A model generated the notes under the pieces. That model was not told where the DNA came from. It searched no databases and saw only the letters and a list, made by a program, of their open reading frames with translations. A DNA stretch of 64,000 bases from Paenibacillus eucommiae. GTDB taxonomy: Bacteria; Bacillota; Bacilli; Paenibacillales; NBRC-103111. The stretch lies in contig NZ_JAGGLB010000037.1 of assembly GCF_017874215.1 (NCBI RefSeq), positions 23,240 to 87,239 on the forward strand. Reading direction: 5' to 3'. The stretch's first letter is position 1. Each line of letters starts with the position of its first letter. The position numbers and the translations under genes were made by a program. Positions 24,583-32,981 of the stretch are shown piece by piece.

Positions 24583-25947
24583 TCATACCTCCAAAACTAA
24601 TAGCTCAGGATCAGCTAGCAGCTGTTTAATGTAATTCAAGAAATTTTGTGCAGTAGCGCCATCAACAAGTCTGTGGTCGAAGCTAAGTGACAAGGCCATA
24701 ACGGAAGCTGCTACGATCTCGCCGTTTTTCACAACCGGCTTTTCCGTTATACGACCAGCGCCAAGTATAGCTACTTCCGGGAAATTAATAACCGGGGTGA
24801 AGAACATACCGCCTACAGAACCGATATTCGTAATAGAAATTGTGCTGCCCTTCAGCTCAGCTGAAGTCAGCTTGCCATCACGGCCACGCGTAGCCAGATC
24901 CTTAATGGAAGAAGCTATCGACCAGATGTTTTTACGGTCCGCATCATGGATAACCGGAACGAGCAATCCGTTCTCCGTATCCGTCGCTATTCCGATATTG
25001 TAATATTTCTTGTAGACGATTTCCTGGTTCTCTTCGTCTAAAGTCGAATTCATAACCGGGAATTGACGCGCCGCGGCAATCAGTGCCTTCACGATAAACG
25101 GCAAATAAGTAAGCTTTACACCCTTCTTCTCGGCTAGAGGCTTCGACTTTTCACGCAGCGCTACGAGCGCCGAAACGTCGATCTCGTCCATTAAGGTCAC
25201 ATGCGGAGCCGTGTAGACCGACTTGACCATCGCATTCGCAATAATCTTCCGGATCCCCTTGAAAGGAACCCGCTCCTCTGCGCGATCGCCTTGCACCTGC
25301 TGTGCAGCAGCAGGTGCCTTATTCGCAGCCGACTCTGTCGCTGCTCCTGCCTGCTCTTGCCCGGCTGGCGCTTCAGCGCTGCCGCCTGGCGTAAAGCCAA
25401 GAACGTCCTCGCGTGTGATGCGGCCGTTCTTGCCTGTTGCCGTTACCTCTGCGAGTGTAACGCCTTGCTCTCTTGCCAGCTTGCGCACGCTAGGTGTCGC
25501 AAGCACTTCCTTGCCCGCGGCTGCGGACGATGAAGCTGCGGGAGCTCCTGCATTCGCGCCATCCGATCCCGGCGCAGCGGTTTTATCCTTAGCAGCGTCA
25601 GCAGCATCTGGAGCCTTAGCAACACGGTCAGGTGCTACTGCCTTATCAGGCTCGGCAGCTACATCTGGATCAGCTTCAGCTTGGCCGGAAGGAGCCGCTG
25701 CGTCGCCTTCAATTTCTATTGTAGCTACCAGCTGTCCTACTGTACATACATCGCCTTCGTTAACTTTCACTTCAATAATTTTACCATCAACCGGACTTGG
25801 AACTTCGACGACCGCTTTGTCGTTCTGAACTTCCATGAGAATCGATTCATCGGTAACAACATCGCCAGCCTTGATCAACAGCTTGACAATTTCACCTTCA
25901 TGAATGCCTTCGCCAAGCTCAGGGAACTTGTATTCGAATATTGCCAC
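24583..25947 (-). CDS. pdhC: Dihydrolipoamide acetyltransferase (E2)
   Basis: E2 core of the pyruvate dehydrogenase complex, about 454 residues. One lipoyl domain (residues 1-80) with the lipoylated Lys in MEVQNDKAVVEVPSP, a long Ala/Pro-rich linker (80-150 and 180-220), the peripheral subunit-binding domain around ATPSVRKLAREQGVTL, and the catalytic domain ending with SLSFDHRLVDGATAQ, which holds the active His. The GTG at 25947 has TAGGAGG 9 bp upstream and is preferred to the TTG two codons earlier. Lipoylation may come from LipL at 30302. Confidence 0.95.
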   Translation of the reverse strand: MAIFEYKFPELGEGIHEGEIVKLLIKAGDVVTDESILMEVQNDKAVVEVPSPVDGKIIEVKVNEGDVCTVGQLVATIEIEGDAAAPSGQAEADPDVAAEPDKAVAPDRVAKAPDAADAAKDKTAAPGSDGANAGAPAASSSAAAGKEVLATPSVRKLAREQGVTLAEVTATGKNGRITREDVLGFTPGGSAEAPAGQEQAGAATESAANKAPAAAQQVQGDRAEERVPFKGIRKIIANAMVKSVYTAPHVTLMDEIDVSALVALREKSKPLAEKKGVKLTYLPFIVKALIAAARQFPVMNSTLDEENQEIVYKKYYNIGIATDTENGLLVPVIHDADRKNIWSIASSIKDLATRGRDGKLTSAELKGSTISITNIGSVGGMFFTPVINFPEVAILGAGRITEKPVVKNGEIVAASVMALSLSFDHRLVDGATAQNFLNYIKQLLADPELLVLEV

Positions 25948-26005
25948 AAGCAACTACCTCCTAGATATGAAATGGATCCGACTTCCGCTCTGTAATCTTC
26001 TTTTT

Positions 26006-26986
26006 TTAGAAATCCAGAACCTTTTGAACGCCCTCTATGATACGCGCAGGGTTAGGAAGCCAAGCATCTTCGATTTGCGCAAAAGGATACACAGTATCCG
26101 GAGGCGTTACACGAAGCACAGGTGCTTCTAAATGAAGAATTGCTTTTTCATTAATTTGTGCAATAACCTCTGCTGCTACACCTGATGTTTTCTGAGCTTC
26201 TTGCACGAAGATAGCGCGGTTTGTTTTCTTAATAGAAGCTACAATAGTGTCAATGTCGATAGGCATAACCGTACGAAGGTCGATTACCTCAACTTTAACG
26301 CCTTTTGTTTTCTCCAATTCCTCAGCAGCCTTTAGGGAAGTATGAACCATCGCGCCATAAGTAATGATCGTTACATCTGATCCTTCACGAACAACGTTCG
26401 CCTTGCCAAGCTCAACGGTATATTCACCCTCAGGAACTTCAGCTCTAAAAGAACGGTATAAGTTCAGGTGCTCCATGAAAAACACAGGATCATTATCACG
26501 TATTGCAGCAATCAAAAGTCCCTTCGCATCGTATGGATTAGAAGGAATTACGACTTTGATTCCCGGGGTTTGGGCAATTAGGCCCTCAAGGGAATCCGTG
26601 TGAAGCTCGGCAGCCTTAACGCCACCGCCAAAAGGTGTACGGAAAACGATCGGAGCATTATATCTGCCGCCCGAGCGGTAACGCATACGGGCAGCTTGTA
26701 CACAAATTTGGTCCAATGCCTCGTAAATAAAGCCTACAAATTGAATTTCAGCAATTGGACGGAAGCCTTGGACGCCCAAGCCTACCGCCAATCCGCCAAT
26801 GGCTGATTCAGCAAGCGGCGTATCAAAGACGCGTTCCTCACCAAACTCCTCCTGCAGACCTTCTGTAGCACGAAATACGCCGCCCACCTTACCTACGTCC
26901 TCGCCAAACAAAAGTACATTCTCATCTCTTTTGAGTTCAACGCGCATAGCGTCCTTTATCGCCTGAATCATTGTCATCTGTGCCAT
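26006..26986 (-). CDS. pdhB: Pyruvate dehydrogenase E1 beta subunit
   Basis: E1 beta, 326 residues, transketolase-like Pyr and C-terminal domains. MIQAIKDAMRVELKRDENVLLFGEDVG at the start is typical, as is VFRATEGLQEEFGEERVFDTPLAES, which contributes the thiamine-diphosphate activating Glu. GGAGAGATTAGAATC precedes the ATG. Sits between E1 alpha (41 bp upstream) and E2, and forms the alpha2beta2 decarboxylase that feeds acetyl groups to E2. Confidence 0.96.
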   Translation of the reverse strand: MAQMTMIQAIKDAMRVELKRDENVLLFGEDVGKVGGVFRATEGLQEEFGEERVFDTPLAESAIGGLAVGLGVQGFRPIAEIQFVGFIYEALDQICVQAARMRYRSGGRYNAPIVFRTPFGGGVKAAELHTDSLEGLIAQTPGIKVVIPSNPYDAKGLLIAAIRDNDPVFFMEHLNLYRSFRAEVPEGEYTVELGKANVVREGSDVTIITYGAMVHTSLKAAEELEKTKGVKVEVIDLRTVMPIDIDTIVASIKKTNRAIFVQEAQKTSGVAAEVIAQINEKAILHLEAPVLRVTPPDTVYPFAQIEDAWLPNPARIIEGVQKVLDF

Positions 26987-27027
26987 GATTCTAATCTCTC
27001 CTCTTTCAAGATTACTGTGCTGATATT

Positions 27028-28107
27028 TTAATAAAGCGCCTTTTGCTCTTCCAGGTGCTTAGGTGTAGTTTCGAACATCGAATCGATCAAGCCGGCAACC
27101 GTCATCTTTTCGGTTTCCTCAGCTTTTTTAATATGCTCCGCTACCGCTGCCTTCGCTTCTTCCTTCACACTTGCTTCTGTCTCCTCATTCCACAGCCCTT
27201 TTTTCGTTAAAAATAGGCGCATGCGGGTTAATGGATCTAGAGGCTCCCACTCAGCTTCTTCATCTTTAGTACGGTATTTGGTCGTATCATCAGCCATGGA
27301 ATGCGGACGATAACGATAAGTCAGCGCTTCGATTAAGGTTGCGCCTTCTCCGTTACGGCCTCTTTCAGCAGCTTCAGCAACAGCTTGATATACGGCCAAC
27401 ACGTCCATGCCGTCTACCTGCACGCCCTTGATTCCGGCTGCAACCGCTTTGTGTGCGATCGAAAGTGCCGCTGTTTGCTTGGCAAATGGAGTTGTAATCG
27501 CGTAGCCGTTATTTTGCACGAAGTAAATAGTAGGCAGCTTGAAGGCTCCGGCAAAATTCATGCCTTCATAGAAATCGCCCTCAGAGCTTCCTCCGTCGCC
27601 TGTATACGTAATAGCTACACGTTTTTCTTTACGCTTCTTAAAGGCCATTGCGACCCCGGTCGCATGCAAAATTTGTGCGCCAATAATAATTTGCGGCATA
27701 AGAACGTGAACGTCCTCGGGAATTTTTCCGCCATGCTGATGCCCGCGAGAATATAGAAATGCCTGATATAAAGGCAGACCGTGCCAAACAATTTGTGGCA
27801 TATCACGGTATCCAGGACAAATGAAATCATCTTTGTTCAGGGCAAACTCACTGCCGATCATTGAAGCTTCCTGTCCAGAAACGGGCGCATAAAAACCAAG
27901 GCGTCCTTGACGCCCAAGATTTACAGCTCTTTCATCCCATACACGGGTGAAAACCATTCTTCTCATTAACTCTTTTAATTGCTCATCCGAAAGTTTGGGC
28001 ATTTTGTCTTCGTTAATAATTGTGCCGTCTGGGGCGAGAATCGTCAAAGGTTCAACCTTCTCTGTGGTCACTTCATAATTCGCTTGCTTCACAGCCGACT
28101 TATTCAT
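27028..28107 (-). CDS. pdhA: Pyruvate dehydrogenase E1 alpha subunit
   Basis: E1 alpha, 359 residues, the thiamine-diphosphate-binding subunit that decarboxylates pyruvate. The ThDP motif GDGGSSEGDFYEGMNFAG near residue 165 with the closing NN (FVQNNGYAITTPF), and the phosphorylation-loop-like YRPHSMADDTTKYR, are present. Ribosome site GAGGTGAAGGGAT precedes the ATG. First gene of a four-gene operon; a TATAAT lies about 50 bp upstream, but a convincing -35 was not found. Confidence 0.96.
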   Translation of the reverse strand: MNKSAVKQANYEVTTEKVEPLTILAPDGTIINEDKMPKLSDEQLKELMRRMVFTRVWDERAVNLGRQGRLGFYAPVSGQEASMIGSEFALNKDDFICPGYRDMPQIVWHGLPLYQAFLYSRGHQHGGKIPEDVHVLMPQIIIGAQILHATGVAMAFKKRKEKRVAITYTGDGGSSEGDFYEGMNFAGAFKLPTIYFVQNNGYAITTPFAKQTAALSIAHKAVAAGIKGVQVDGMDVLAVYQAVAEAAERGRNGEGATLIEALTYRYRPHSMADDTTKYRTKDEEAEWEPLDPLTRMRLFLTKKGLWNEETEASVKEEAKAAVAEHIKKAEETEKMTVAGLIDSMFETTPKHLEEQKALY

Positions 28108-28230
28108 ATCCCTTCACCTCATCTATAATTTTAATGCCTACCAACTTCTTTTCTGTTATAGTATTATTATAAACCTGTTTTGGTGAAAAGTACACCACAA
28201 TACCTGTAAAATATGATTTTTTTTAATGTC

Positions 28231-28245
28231 ACTGTATAGTACAGT
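28231..28245. promoter_or_regulatory. Small inverted repeat upstream of the esterase
   Basis: ACTGTA and TACAGT arms around a central TAG, in the pdhA-esterase divergent region, just before a TATAAT-containing stretch. Possible operator for the esterase; the arms are short, so this may be chance. Confidence 0.3.
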
Positions 28246-28340
28246 TCTTGTATATATATAATACAGTTAACAAAATATTAACAACTGCTATAATACACCA
28301 TCCATATGATTACCCCAAAAAAAGCAGGAGGAACCTATTC

Positions 28341-29069
28341 ATGGAAGACTCAAAATATTATAAACGAACGATCCACAAAGAAGAAATATTCTCTGCCCAC
28401 CTGAATACTACACGTTCATTACGCATCTTTTTACCGCCTGGTTATAATGAGATGTTATCTTACCCGGTCATTTATTGCCAGGATGGCGAGCAGTTTTTTA
28501 ATTTCGGAAGAATTGCCACTACACTAACCCGGGGGATTCTTGATGAAGGCCTCGAGCCTGTTATAGTTGTCGGTGTTGATGTGCAGCTGGCTACCCGAAC
28601 GGACGAATACTCACCGGATGGCAGCCAATTTAATAGCTATTGCCGCTTCTTCACAGAAGAGATGCTGCCCTATATTGAAGCCAACTATCCTGTAAGAACA
28701 GAACGCTCCGAACGTATTTTGGCAGGCGATTCTCTTGGAGGCACGATTTCCGTTCATCTTGCTCTAGATTATCCTAGCCTTTTTTGCCGAGTTATATCCT
28801 TATCTGGAGCTTTTTTCGAAAAAACAAGAGAACGAATCGATGCAGAAGCCGATTTATCTTGGTTAGAGCTCTATATGCTGATCGGTACGGAGGAAAGCGA
28901 AGTCTCAACAGAGCGGGGCGTTTTCGATTTTGTTACGGACAACCGTCTTGCCCAGCGCATTTTCGAGCAGAAAAAAGCCGCGCTTCATTATATAGAGAAG
29001 CCCGGCAAGCATGTCTGGGGATTTTGGCAGTTGGAGCTGCCTGAAGCGCTGCATTATTTCCTGTCCTAA
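28341..29069 (+). CDS. Alpha/beta-hydrolase esterase (Fes/esterase-D type)
   Basis: Putative esterase of about 242 residues with the esterase-D/IroE-like fold. The nucleophile elbow GDSLGG is near residue 133 (AGDSLGGTISVHLALDYPS), and the acid and final His (KPGKHVWGFWQ) positions are plausible. No signal peptide. GGAGGAACCTATTC precedes the ATG at 28341; the open frame upstream from 28248 is not supported. Divergent from pdhA. Substrate unknown; members include enterobactin, S-formylglutathione and carboxyl esterases. Confidence 0.82.
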   Translation: MEDSKYYKRTIHKEEIFSAHLNTTRSLRIFLPPGYNEMLSYPVIYCQDGEQFFNFGRIATTLTRGILDEGLEPVIVVGVDVQLATRTDEYSPDGSQFNSYCRFFTEEMLPYIEANYPVRTERSERILAGDSLGGTISVHLALDYPSLFCRVISLSGAFFEKTRERIDAEADLSWLELYMLIGTEESEVSTERGVFDFVTDNRLAQRIFEQKKAALHYIEKPGKHVWGFWQLELPEALHYFLS

Positions 29070-29075
29070 ACAGAG

Positions 29076-30284
29076 CTATTTTTCAATTTCAAAGGTAGGC
29101 CTCAGCCTGATGATCCGATCGTCATCTTTGCCTGGTCTGCCGCGTCCATCACGGTTATTGGTCAGAACATACAGTGAACCGTCGGGCCCTTCCACGATAT
29201 CCCGCAAGCGGTCCGACTCACTGCTAAATAAAAACTCGGCAACTTCTGCCGTTTGGCCATCCGCTCCCAGCAGAAGCCTCTGTATTTGTGCCCCCCGCAG
29301 ATTAGCAACAAGCAAATTCCCTTTCCAGGGTCCTTGAGTAATAAAGGCCATACCAGAAGGTGCCCATGTCTCTTTTCCACTGTGAAGAATAGGAGCTGTA
29401 AGCGGACCAGGTCCCTGCTTAGCGGCATCGCCTTCTTCAGACTCCGTCTCATCGCCTTGAATCAGAGGCCAGCCATAATTAGCTCCTGCTTCTATAAGAT
29501 TAATTTCATCATGAGCACTCTGACCATGCTCTGAGCTGTAAAGCCTGCCGCTATCGGGATCCCACGCAAGCCCCTGCGGATTGCGGTGCCCTAAGCTGTA
29601 CACAGGAGAATTTCCGAAAGGATTATCAGCAGGTATGCTTCCGTCTGGCTGAATGCGCATGATTTTGCCGCTTAGCTGTCCCAGGTCCTGAGAATTGGAC
29701 GTATCGCTGGCATCACCATTAGTTATGTAGAGCATTCCGTCCGGACCAAACTTCAGCCGTCCACCGTTATGATTTTGACTTGCCGGAAGTCCATCCAGCA
29801 GCACTTTATCCAGCTTCGCTTGATTATTTTCCTCAACGATCCTAATAATTCTATTCTTGGCATCGCCGCCGTCCAAATAGCTTTGATACAAATACATGTA
29901 ATGATTACTGGCAAAATCGGGATCAAGTGCAAGCCCCAGCAAGCCTGCTTCCGATTTTTGGTACAGCGCCTCTTGCAAATTAAGCACAGGAGATTCTATC
30001 AGCTTCCCTTGATCAATAACCCGCAGCAGTCCGGAACGTTCAGTAAAAAACAATCTTCCATCTGGAGAAACGACCAGCTCCCATGGCACATCAAGTCCCG
30101 AGGCTGCAACCTCTATTGTATATGGCAGTCCAGGAGAATCTTCCCCCTTATTTCCTTGATTATCACTTTGACCACTTTGTTCAGTATGGACAGGCTTCTC
30201 AGTCACTGCTGGAGCTTTACCACAGCCGCTCAGTACGAGTACAGCAATCAACCCTACGAAGACACTATTTCTAAGATTTGACAT
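29076..30284 (-). CDS. PQQ-type sugar dehydrogenase-like lipoprotein
   Basis: Glucose/sorbosone dehydrogenase-family beta-propeller, 402 residues. The signal peptide VFVGLIAVLVLSGCGKAP ends in a lipobox (LSGC), so it is an outer-face lipoprotein. VASGLDVPWELVVSPDGRLFFTER and NHNGGRLKFGPDGMLYITNG are the family's active-site segments, and GHRNPQGLAWDPDSGRLYSSEHG follows. GGAGG lies 9 bp before the ATG. Cofactor (PQQ or none) and substrate are not known; Paenibacillus usually lacks PQQ synthesis genes in the neighbourhood and none is seen here. Same strand as lipL, 17 bp apart. Confidence 0.88.
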   Translation of the reverse strand: MSNLRNSVFVGLIAVLVLSGCGKAPAVTEKPVHTEQSGQSDNQGNKGEDSPGLPYTIEVAASGLDVPWELVVSPDGRLFFTERSGLLRVIDQGKLIESPVLNLQEALYQKSEAGLLGLALDPDFASNHYMYLYQSYLDGGDAKNRIIRIVEENNQAKLDKVLLDGLPASQNHNGGRLKFGPDGMLYITNGDASDTSNSQDLGQLSGKIMRIQPDGSIPADNPFGNSPVYSLGHRNPQGLAWDPDSGRLYSSEHGQSAHDEINLIEAGANYGWPLIQGDETESEEGDAAKQGPGPLTAPILHSGKETWAPSGMAFITQGPWKGNLLVANLRGAQIQRLLLGADGQTAEVAEFLFSSESDRLRDIVEGPDGSLYVLTNNRDGRGRPGKDDDRIIRLRPTFEIEK

Positions 30285-30301
30285 TCACATGGACCTCCCA
30301 T

Positions 30302-31120
30302 TCAACTATCAATCTTATAGCGGTTTCTAAGCTGCTCAATCATCGCCTGGATTTCATCCTCCTCAGGCATGGCCGTCTCGTCTAAATCTGCGAGGACTCC
30401 TTGTCCTGCGAGTATTTCTCTGACACTATGAATGAAATCCTCAGCTTTAAGAGTTTGCCCCAAGCATTCCGACAAGCTGGCCATACGATCCTGGAGAACT
30501 TCCGGATAGTCAGCCGGATCACCACCAAGTGCTGCCCGGTCATAGAAAGCCTTGGCTAAATCCGCTTTATCCGCTCCCGCACCTTCGACAATTACAAAGG
30601 CTTGTACGGATAACGCATTCTGCTGCCGTCTCTGGGCAATGCCGCAAAACTTCCTGCCGCCAATGCTCAAATCATAATCCCCAGGGCAAAATGAGCCCGC
30701 CACTTCTCCTTTATGTACCTCGCTAGTCAGCTTCAAAAGCGCTTCTTGAATCAAGGTAACCATAAGCTCGAAATCCTTGTGATAATCAATATTCCCATCC
30801 GGTCTTGGCAGCAGCAGCGATATATTTACCACACCCAAATCCAGAGGGACTGCTGCTCCTCCTGAGTTTCGCACGGCCGTCTTGTACCCATTAGCATGAA
30901 GCCAGCTGTTCGCTTCACCAGCATGGGGCAAACGGCTGTCTCTTAGCCCGATTACAAATGCTTTCGGATGTCTCCAGAAATGAGCGACAGGCTGGCCCCC
31001 CTTCCCAATTTTCCTGCAAAGCAGCTCTTCCAGAGCAAATGGATATAAAATATCATAGGGATGGCTTATACTTGTTCGATCCAGCAGAACCATATTCGCC
31101 GGCAGTAAATTCGCATTCAT
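30302..31120 (-). CDS. lipL: Octanoyl-[GcvH]:protein N-octanoyltransferase
   Basis: LipL family (biotin/lipoate protein ligase fold), 272 residues, the amidotransferase that moves octanoyl or lipoyl groups from GcvH to E2 subunits. The catalytic Cys lies in the GSFCPGDYDLSIGGRKFCGI segment near residue 145, and FWRHPKAFVIGLRDSRL is the acyl-binding start. This Cys-containing form separates LipL from LipM-type enzymes. It lies 3 kb from the PDH operon whose E2 it would serve. Confidence 0.85.
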   Translation of the reverse strand: MNANLLPANMVLLDRTSISHPYDILYPFALEELLCRKIGKGGQPVAHFWRHPKAFVIGLRDSRLPHAGEANSWLHANGYKTAVRNSGGAAVPLDLGVVNISLLLPRPDGNIDYHKDFELMVTLIQEALLKLTSEVHKGEVAGSFCPGDYDLSIGGRKFCGIAQRRQQNALSVQAFVIVEGAGADKADLAKAFYDRAALGGDPADYPEVLQDRMASLSECLGQTLKAEDFIHSVREILAGQGVLADLDETAMPEEDEIQAMIEQLRNRYKIDS

Positions 31121-31278
31121 TATCGTCTATCTCCTATATAAGTATATTTATTAGAGTTGTCCCCCTCTTTTATTGTATGCCAAGTAAAGTTAGACTGCAA
31201 TGAAGGTAGGAATCTCCGGGTTTCCCGTCGAAGTAGTGTACATGAATAAAATTTGCTTTGATAAGTAGGGGAACATAC

Positions 31279-32568
31279 TTGGAAGCGATTGATGACTTAT
31301 TATTAAATGTACTTGTTTTAACGGCCCCGATATTGCTCTATTATATCCTTTGGCTGGATAAGCCCAAACCTATGATTGTCGATTTTAACAAGCGCTGGAA
31401 TGCTCTTATGTGCAGTCTCGGCGCCATATTTTGCATGACACACCCTTTCTTCTCTATGACCGGAGCTATGTACGATTTACGCCTTATCCCTCTGCTTGTC
31501 GCCTTTTTATATGGAGGTATTGCACCCGGCTTGCTAGTTTCCGCCTCTATCATCGCCTATGCTTACTATCTCAATGCACCCGATTTTATGTGGACTGTCG
31601 CTAATACCATTTTGCCCATCCCTTTTTTCCTCGGCTTTATCGCTCTAAGTCATTGGGAGCAAAAGTCGACGAAAGTGATGTTCCCCAGCCTTCTGGCTTT
31701 ATTAAGCGCATTGACCAGCTTTTGCATTTCATTGCTTTACCGCATAACGAACGAAATCCCGCTTCACCTTTCCTTTTTTCTGATGGGTGTTTTGTACTGT
31801 ATGTTCCATTTTCTCACCATGCTGCTGCTCACCTATTTAATCGAACGGATTAAAGAAAACTTATGGATCCGTCAAGAGGTCCAGCATTCAGAAAAGCTGA
31901 ATGTGCTGAGCGAGCTCGCGGCTTCCGTTGCGCATGAAATTCGCAATCCGATGACCGTAGCGCGCGGATTTATGCAGTTGTTAAACCAGTCGCAAGTAAG
32001 CGAAGAAAAAAGGACCATGTATACAACCATGGTCATCGAAGAAATTGACCGGGCGCAAAGCATTATCAGTGATTATTTATCGCTCGCTAAGCCCCAGGCA
32101 GAGAAATTGGAAAACGTTAATATTTCTTTACTTATGGTCAAGCTGATGAACCTGATCAGCCCGTATGCCTCCTTGCGAAACGTCCAAATTGAATTGCATA
32201 CGGCACCTTCTCTTAACATGGAAGCTAACGCTGACAAGCTGATTCAATGCCTCGTTAATTTAACCAAAAATGGTATAGAAGCCATGCCAGTTGGCGGAAC
32301 GCTCGATATCATCGGGTACAAAGAGCATACAAAAATCATTTTGGAAATCAAAGACAATGGAATCGGAATGTCACAGGAACAAATCGAAAGATTGGGCACT
32401 CCCTTCTACTCCACCAAGTTAAAAGGTACGGGACTAGGCATGATGGTGTCTTATAATATTATCAAGTCGTTTAACGGCAGCATCCATGTTCAAAGCGAGC
32501 TTGGTAAAGGAACCTGTATGAGGGTATCTTTTCCTTCCTTGCCTGAAAGCAAGAGCTCGATGGAGTAG
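31279..32568 (+). CDS. KinB-like sporulation histidine kinase
   Basis: Membrane histidine kinase, about 429 residues from a TTG start with AGGGGA 6 bp upstream (frame is open from 31258). Six hydrophobic segments occupy residues 1-190, then the DHp helix with the phospho-acceptor His in ASVAHEIRNPMTVARG near residue 217 and the HATPase domain with N-box LTKNGIEAMP, G1 KDNGIGMS and G2 GTGLGMMVSYN. Layout is that of Bacillus subtilis KinB, which feeds the Spo0F phosphorelay. No adjacent response regulator, as usual for phosphorelay kinases. Plausible target of the Sda protein encoded at 15985. Confidence 0.85.
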   Translation: MEAIDDLLLNVLVLTAPILLYYILWLDKPKPMIVDFNKRWNALMCSLGAIFCMTHPFFSMTGAMYDLRLIPLLVAFLYGGIAPGLLVSASIIAYAYYLNAPDFMWTVANTILPIPFFLGFIALSHWEQKSTKVMFPSLLALLSALTSFCISLLYRITNEIPLHLSFFLMGVLYCMFHFLTMLLLTYLIERIKENLWIRQEVQHSEKLNVLSELAASVAHEIRNPMTVARGFMQLLNQSQVSEEKRTMYTTMVIEEIDRAQSIISDYLSLAKPQAEKLENVNISLLMVKLMNLISPYASLRNVQIELHTAPSLNMEANADKLIQCLVNLTKNGIEAMPVGGTLDIIGYKEHTKIILEIKDNGIGMSQEQIERLGTPFYSTKLKGTGLGMMVSYNIIKSFNGSIHVQSELGKGTCMRVSFPSLPESKSSME

Positions 32569-32614
32569 GTGGAATAGTCGGAATACCGCCTAAAGCTGCA
32601 GCCACTATTAAAAT

Positions 32615-32815
32615 CGATTTAGCGATATTTTTCATCGCTAAAACACCAGGTCTCCGCCACATCCATACTTTAACAATGAAAAACATCGTTAAAATCCTTT
32701 TTTCCCACCCAGTGGGGCCATCCGACCTCTTTTAGCGATGAAAATCATCATTAAAGTGGCTGATTCACCTGGAAACCCTTGCTGTAACGATGAAAAACAT
32801 TGTTAAGCGAAGCCA
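32615..32815. repeat. Dispersed palindromic repeat, locus C (four units)
   Basis: Four palindromic units, cores GATATTTTTCATC, CAATGAAAAACATCG, GCGATGAAAATCATC and AACGATGAAAAACATTG, in 200 bp just downstream of the KinB-like gene. The segment from ATCCTTTTTTCC to the last unit matches locus B in the same order and locus A in reverse. Candidate composite mobile or regulatory element. Confidence 0.88.
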
Positions 32816-32917
32816 CACTCAATTTTTTCATTTTCTTTTTCGTTCGTGAGAGATGGACTGCAAAATTACAGGTATTTGGGGGGGGCTTGGAGCTGGGGTA
32901 GCTGGTATGCCTTTTAG

Positions 32918-32949
32918 AAAAAGCCGTTCTCCTGAAATCGGAGAACGGC
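32918..32949 (-). terminator. Terminator of the chemoreceptor gene
   Basis: Minus-strand stem GCCGTTCTCC / GGAGAACGGC, 7-base loop, then TTTTTCT; 33 bp after the stop of the chemoreceptor gene. Confidence 0.92.
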
Positions 32950-32981
32950 CACGTCATTCTGTAACTGCTATGTAAGATTAC

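Noticed and set aside
25223..25828. Long plus-strand Ala/Ser/Pro-rich frame over the E2 linker
   Set aside because: It is the complement of the Ala/Pro-rich linker of pdhC, whose codon bias opens frames on the other strand.
32615..32815. CRISPR array
   Set aside because: Repeats are short palindromes with unequal spacers, some degenerate, no cas genes nearby; spacers are shared between loci, which a CRISPR would not show.
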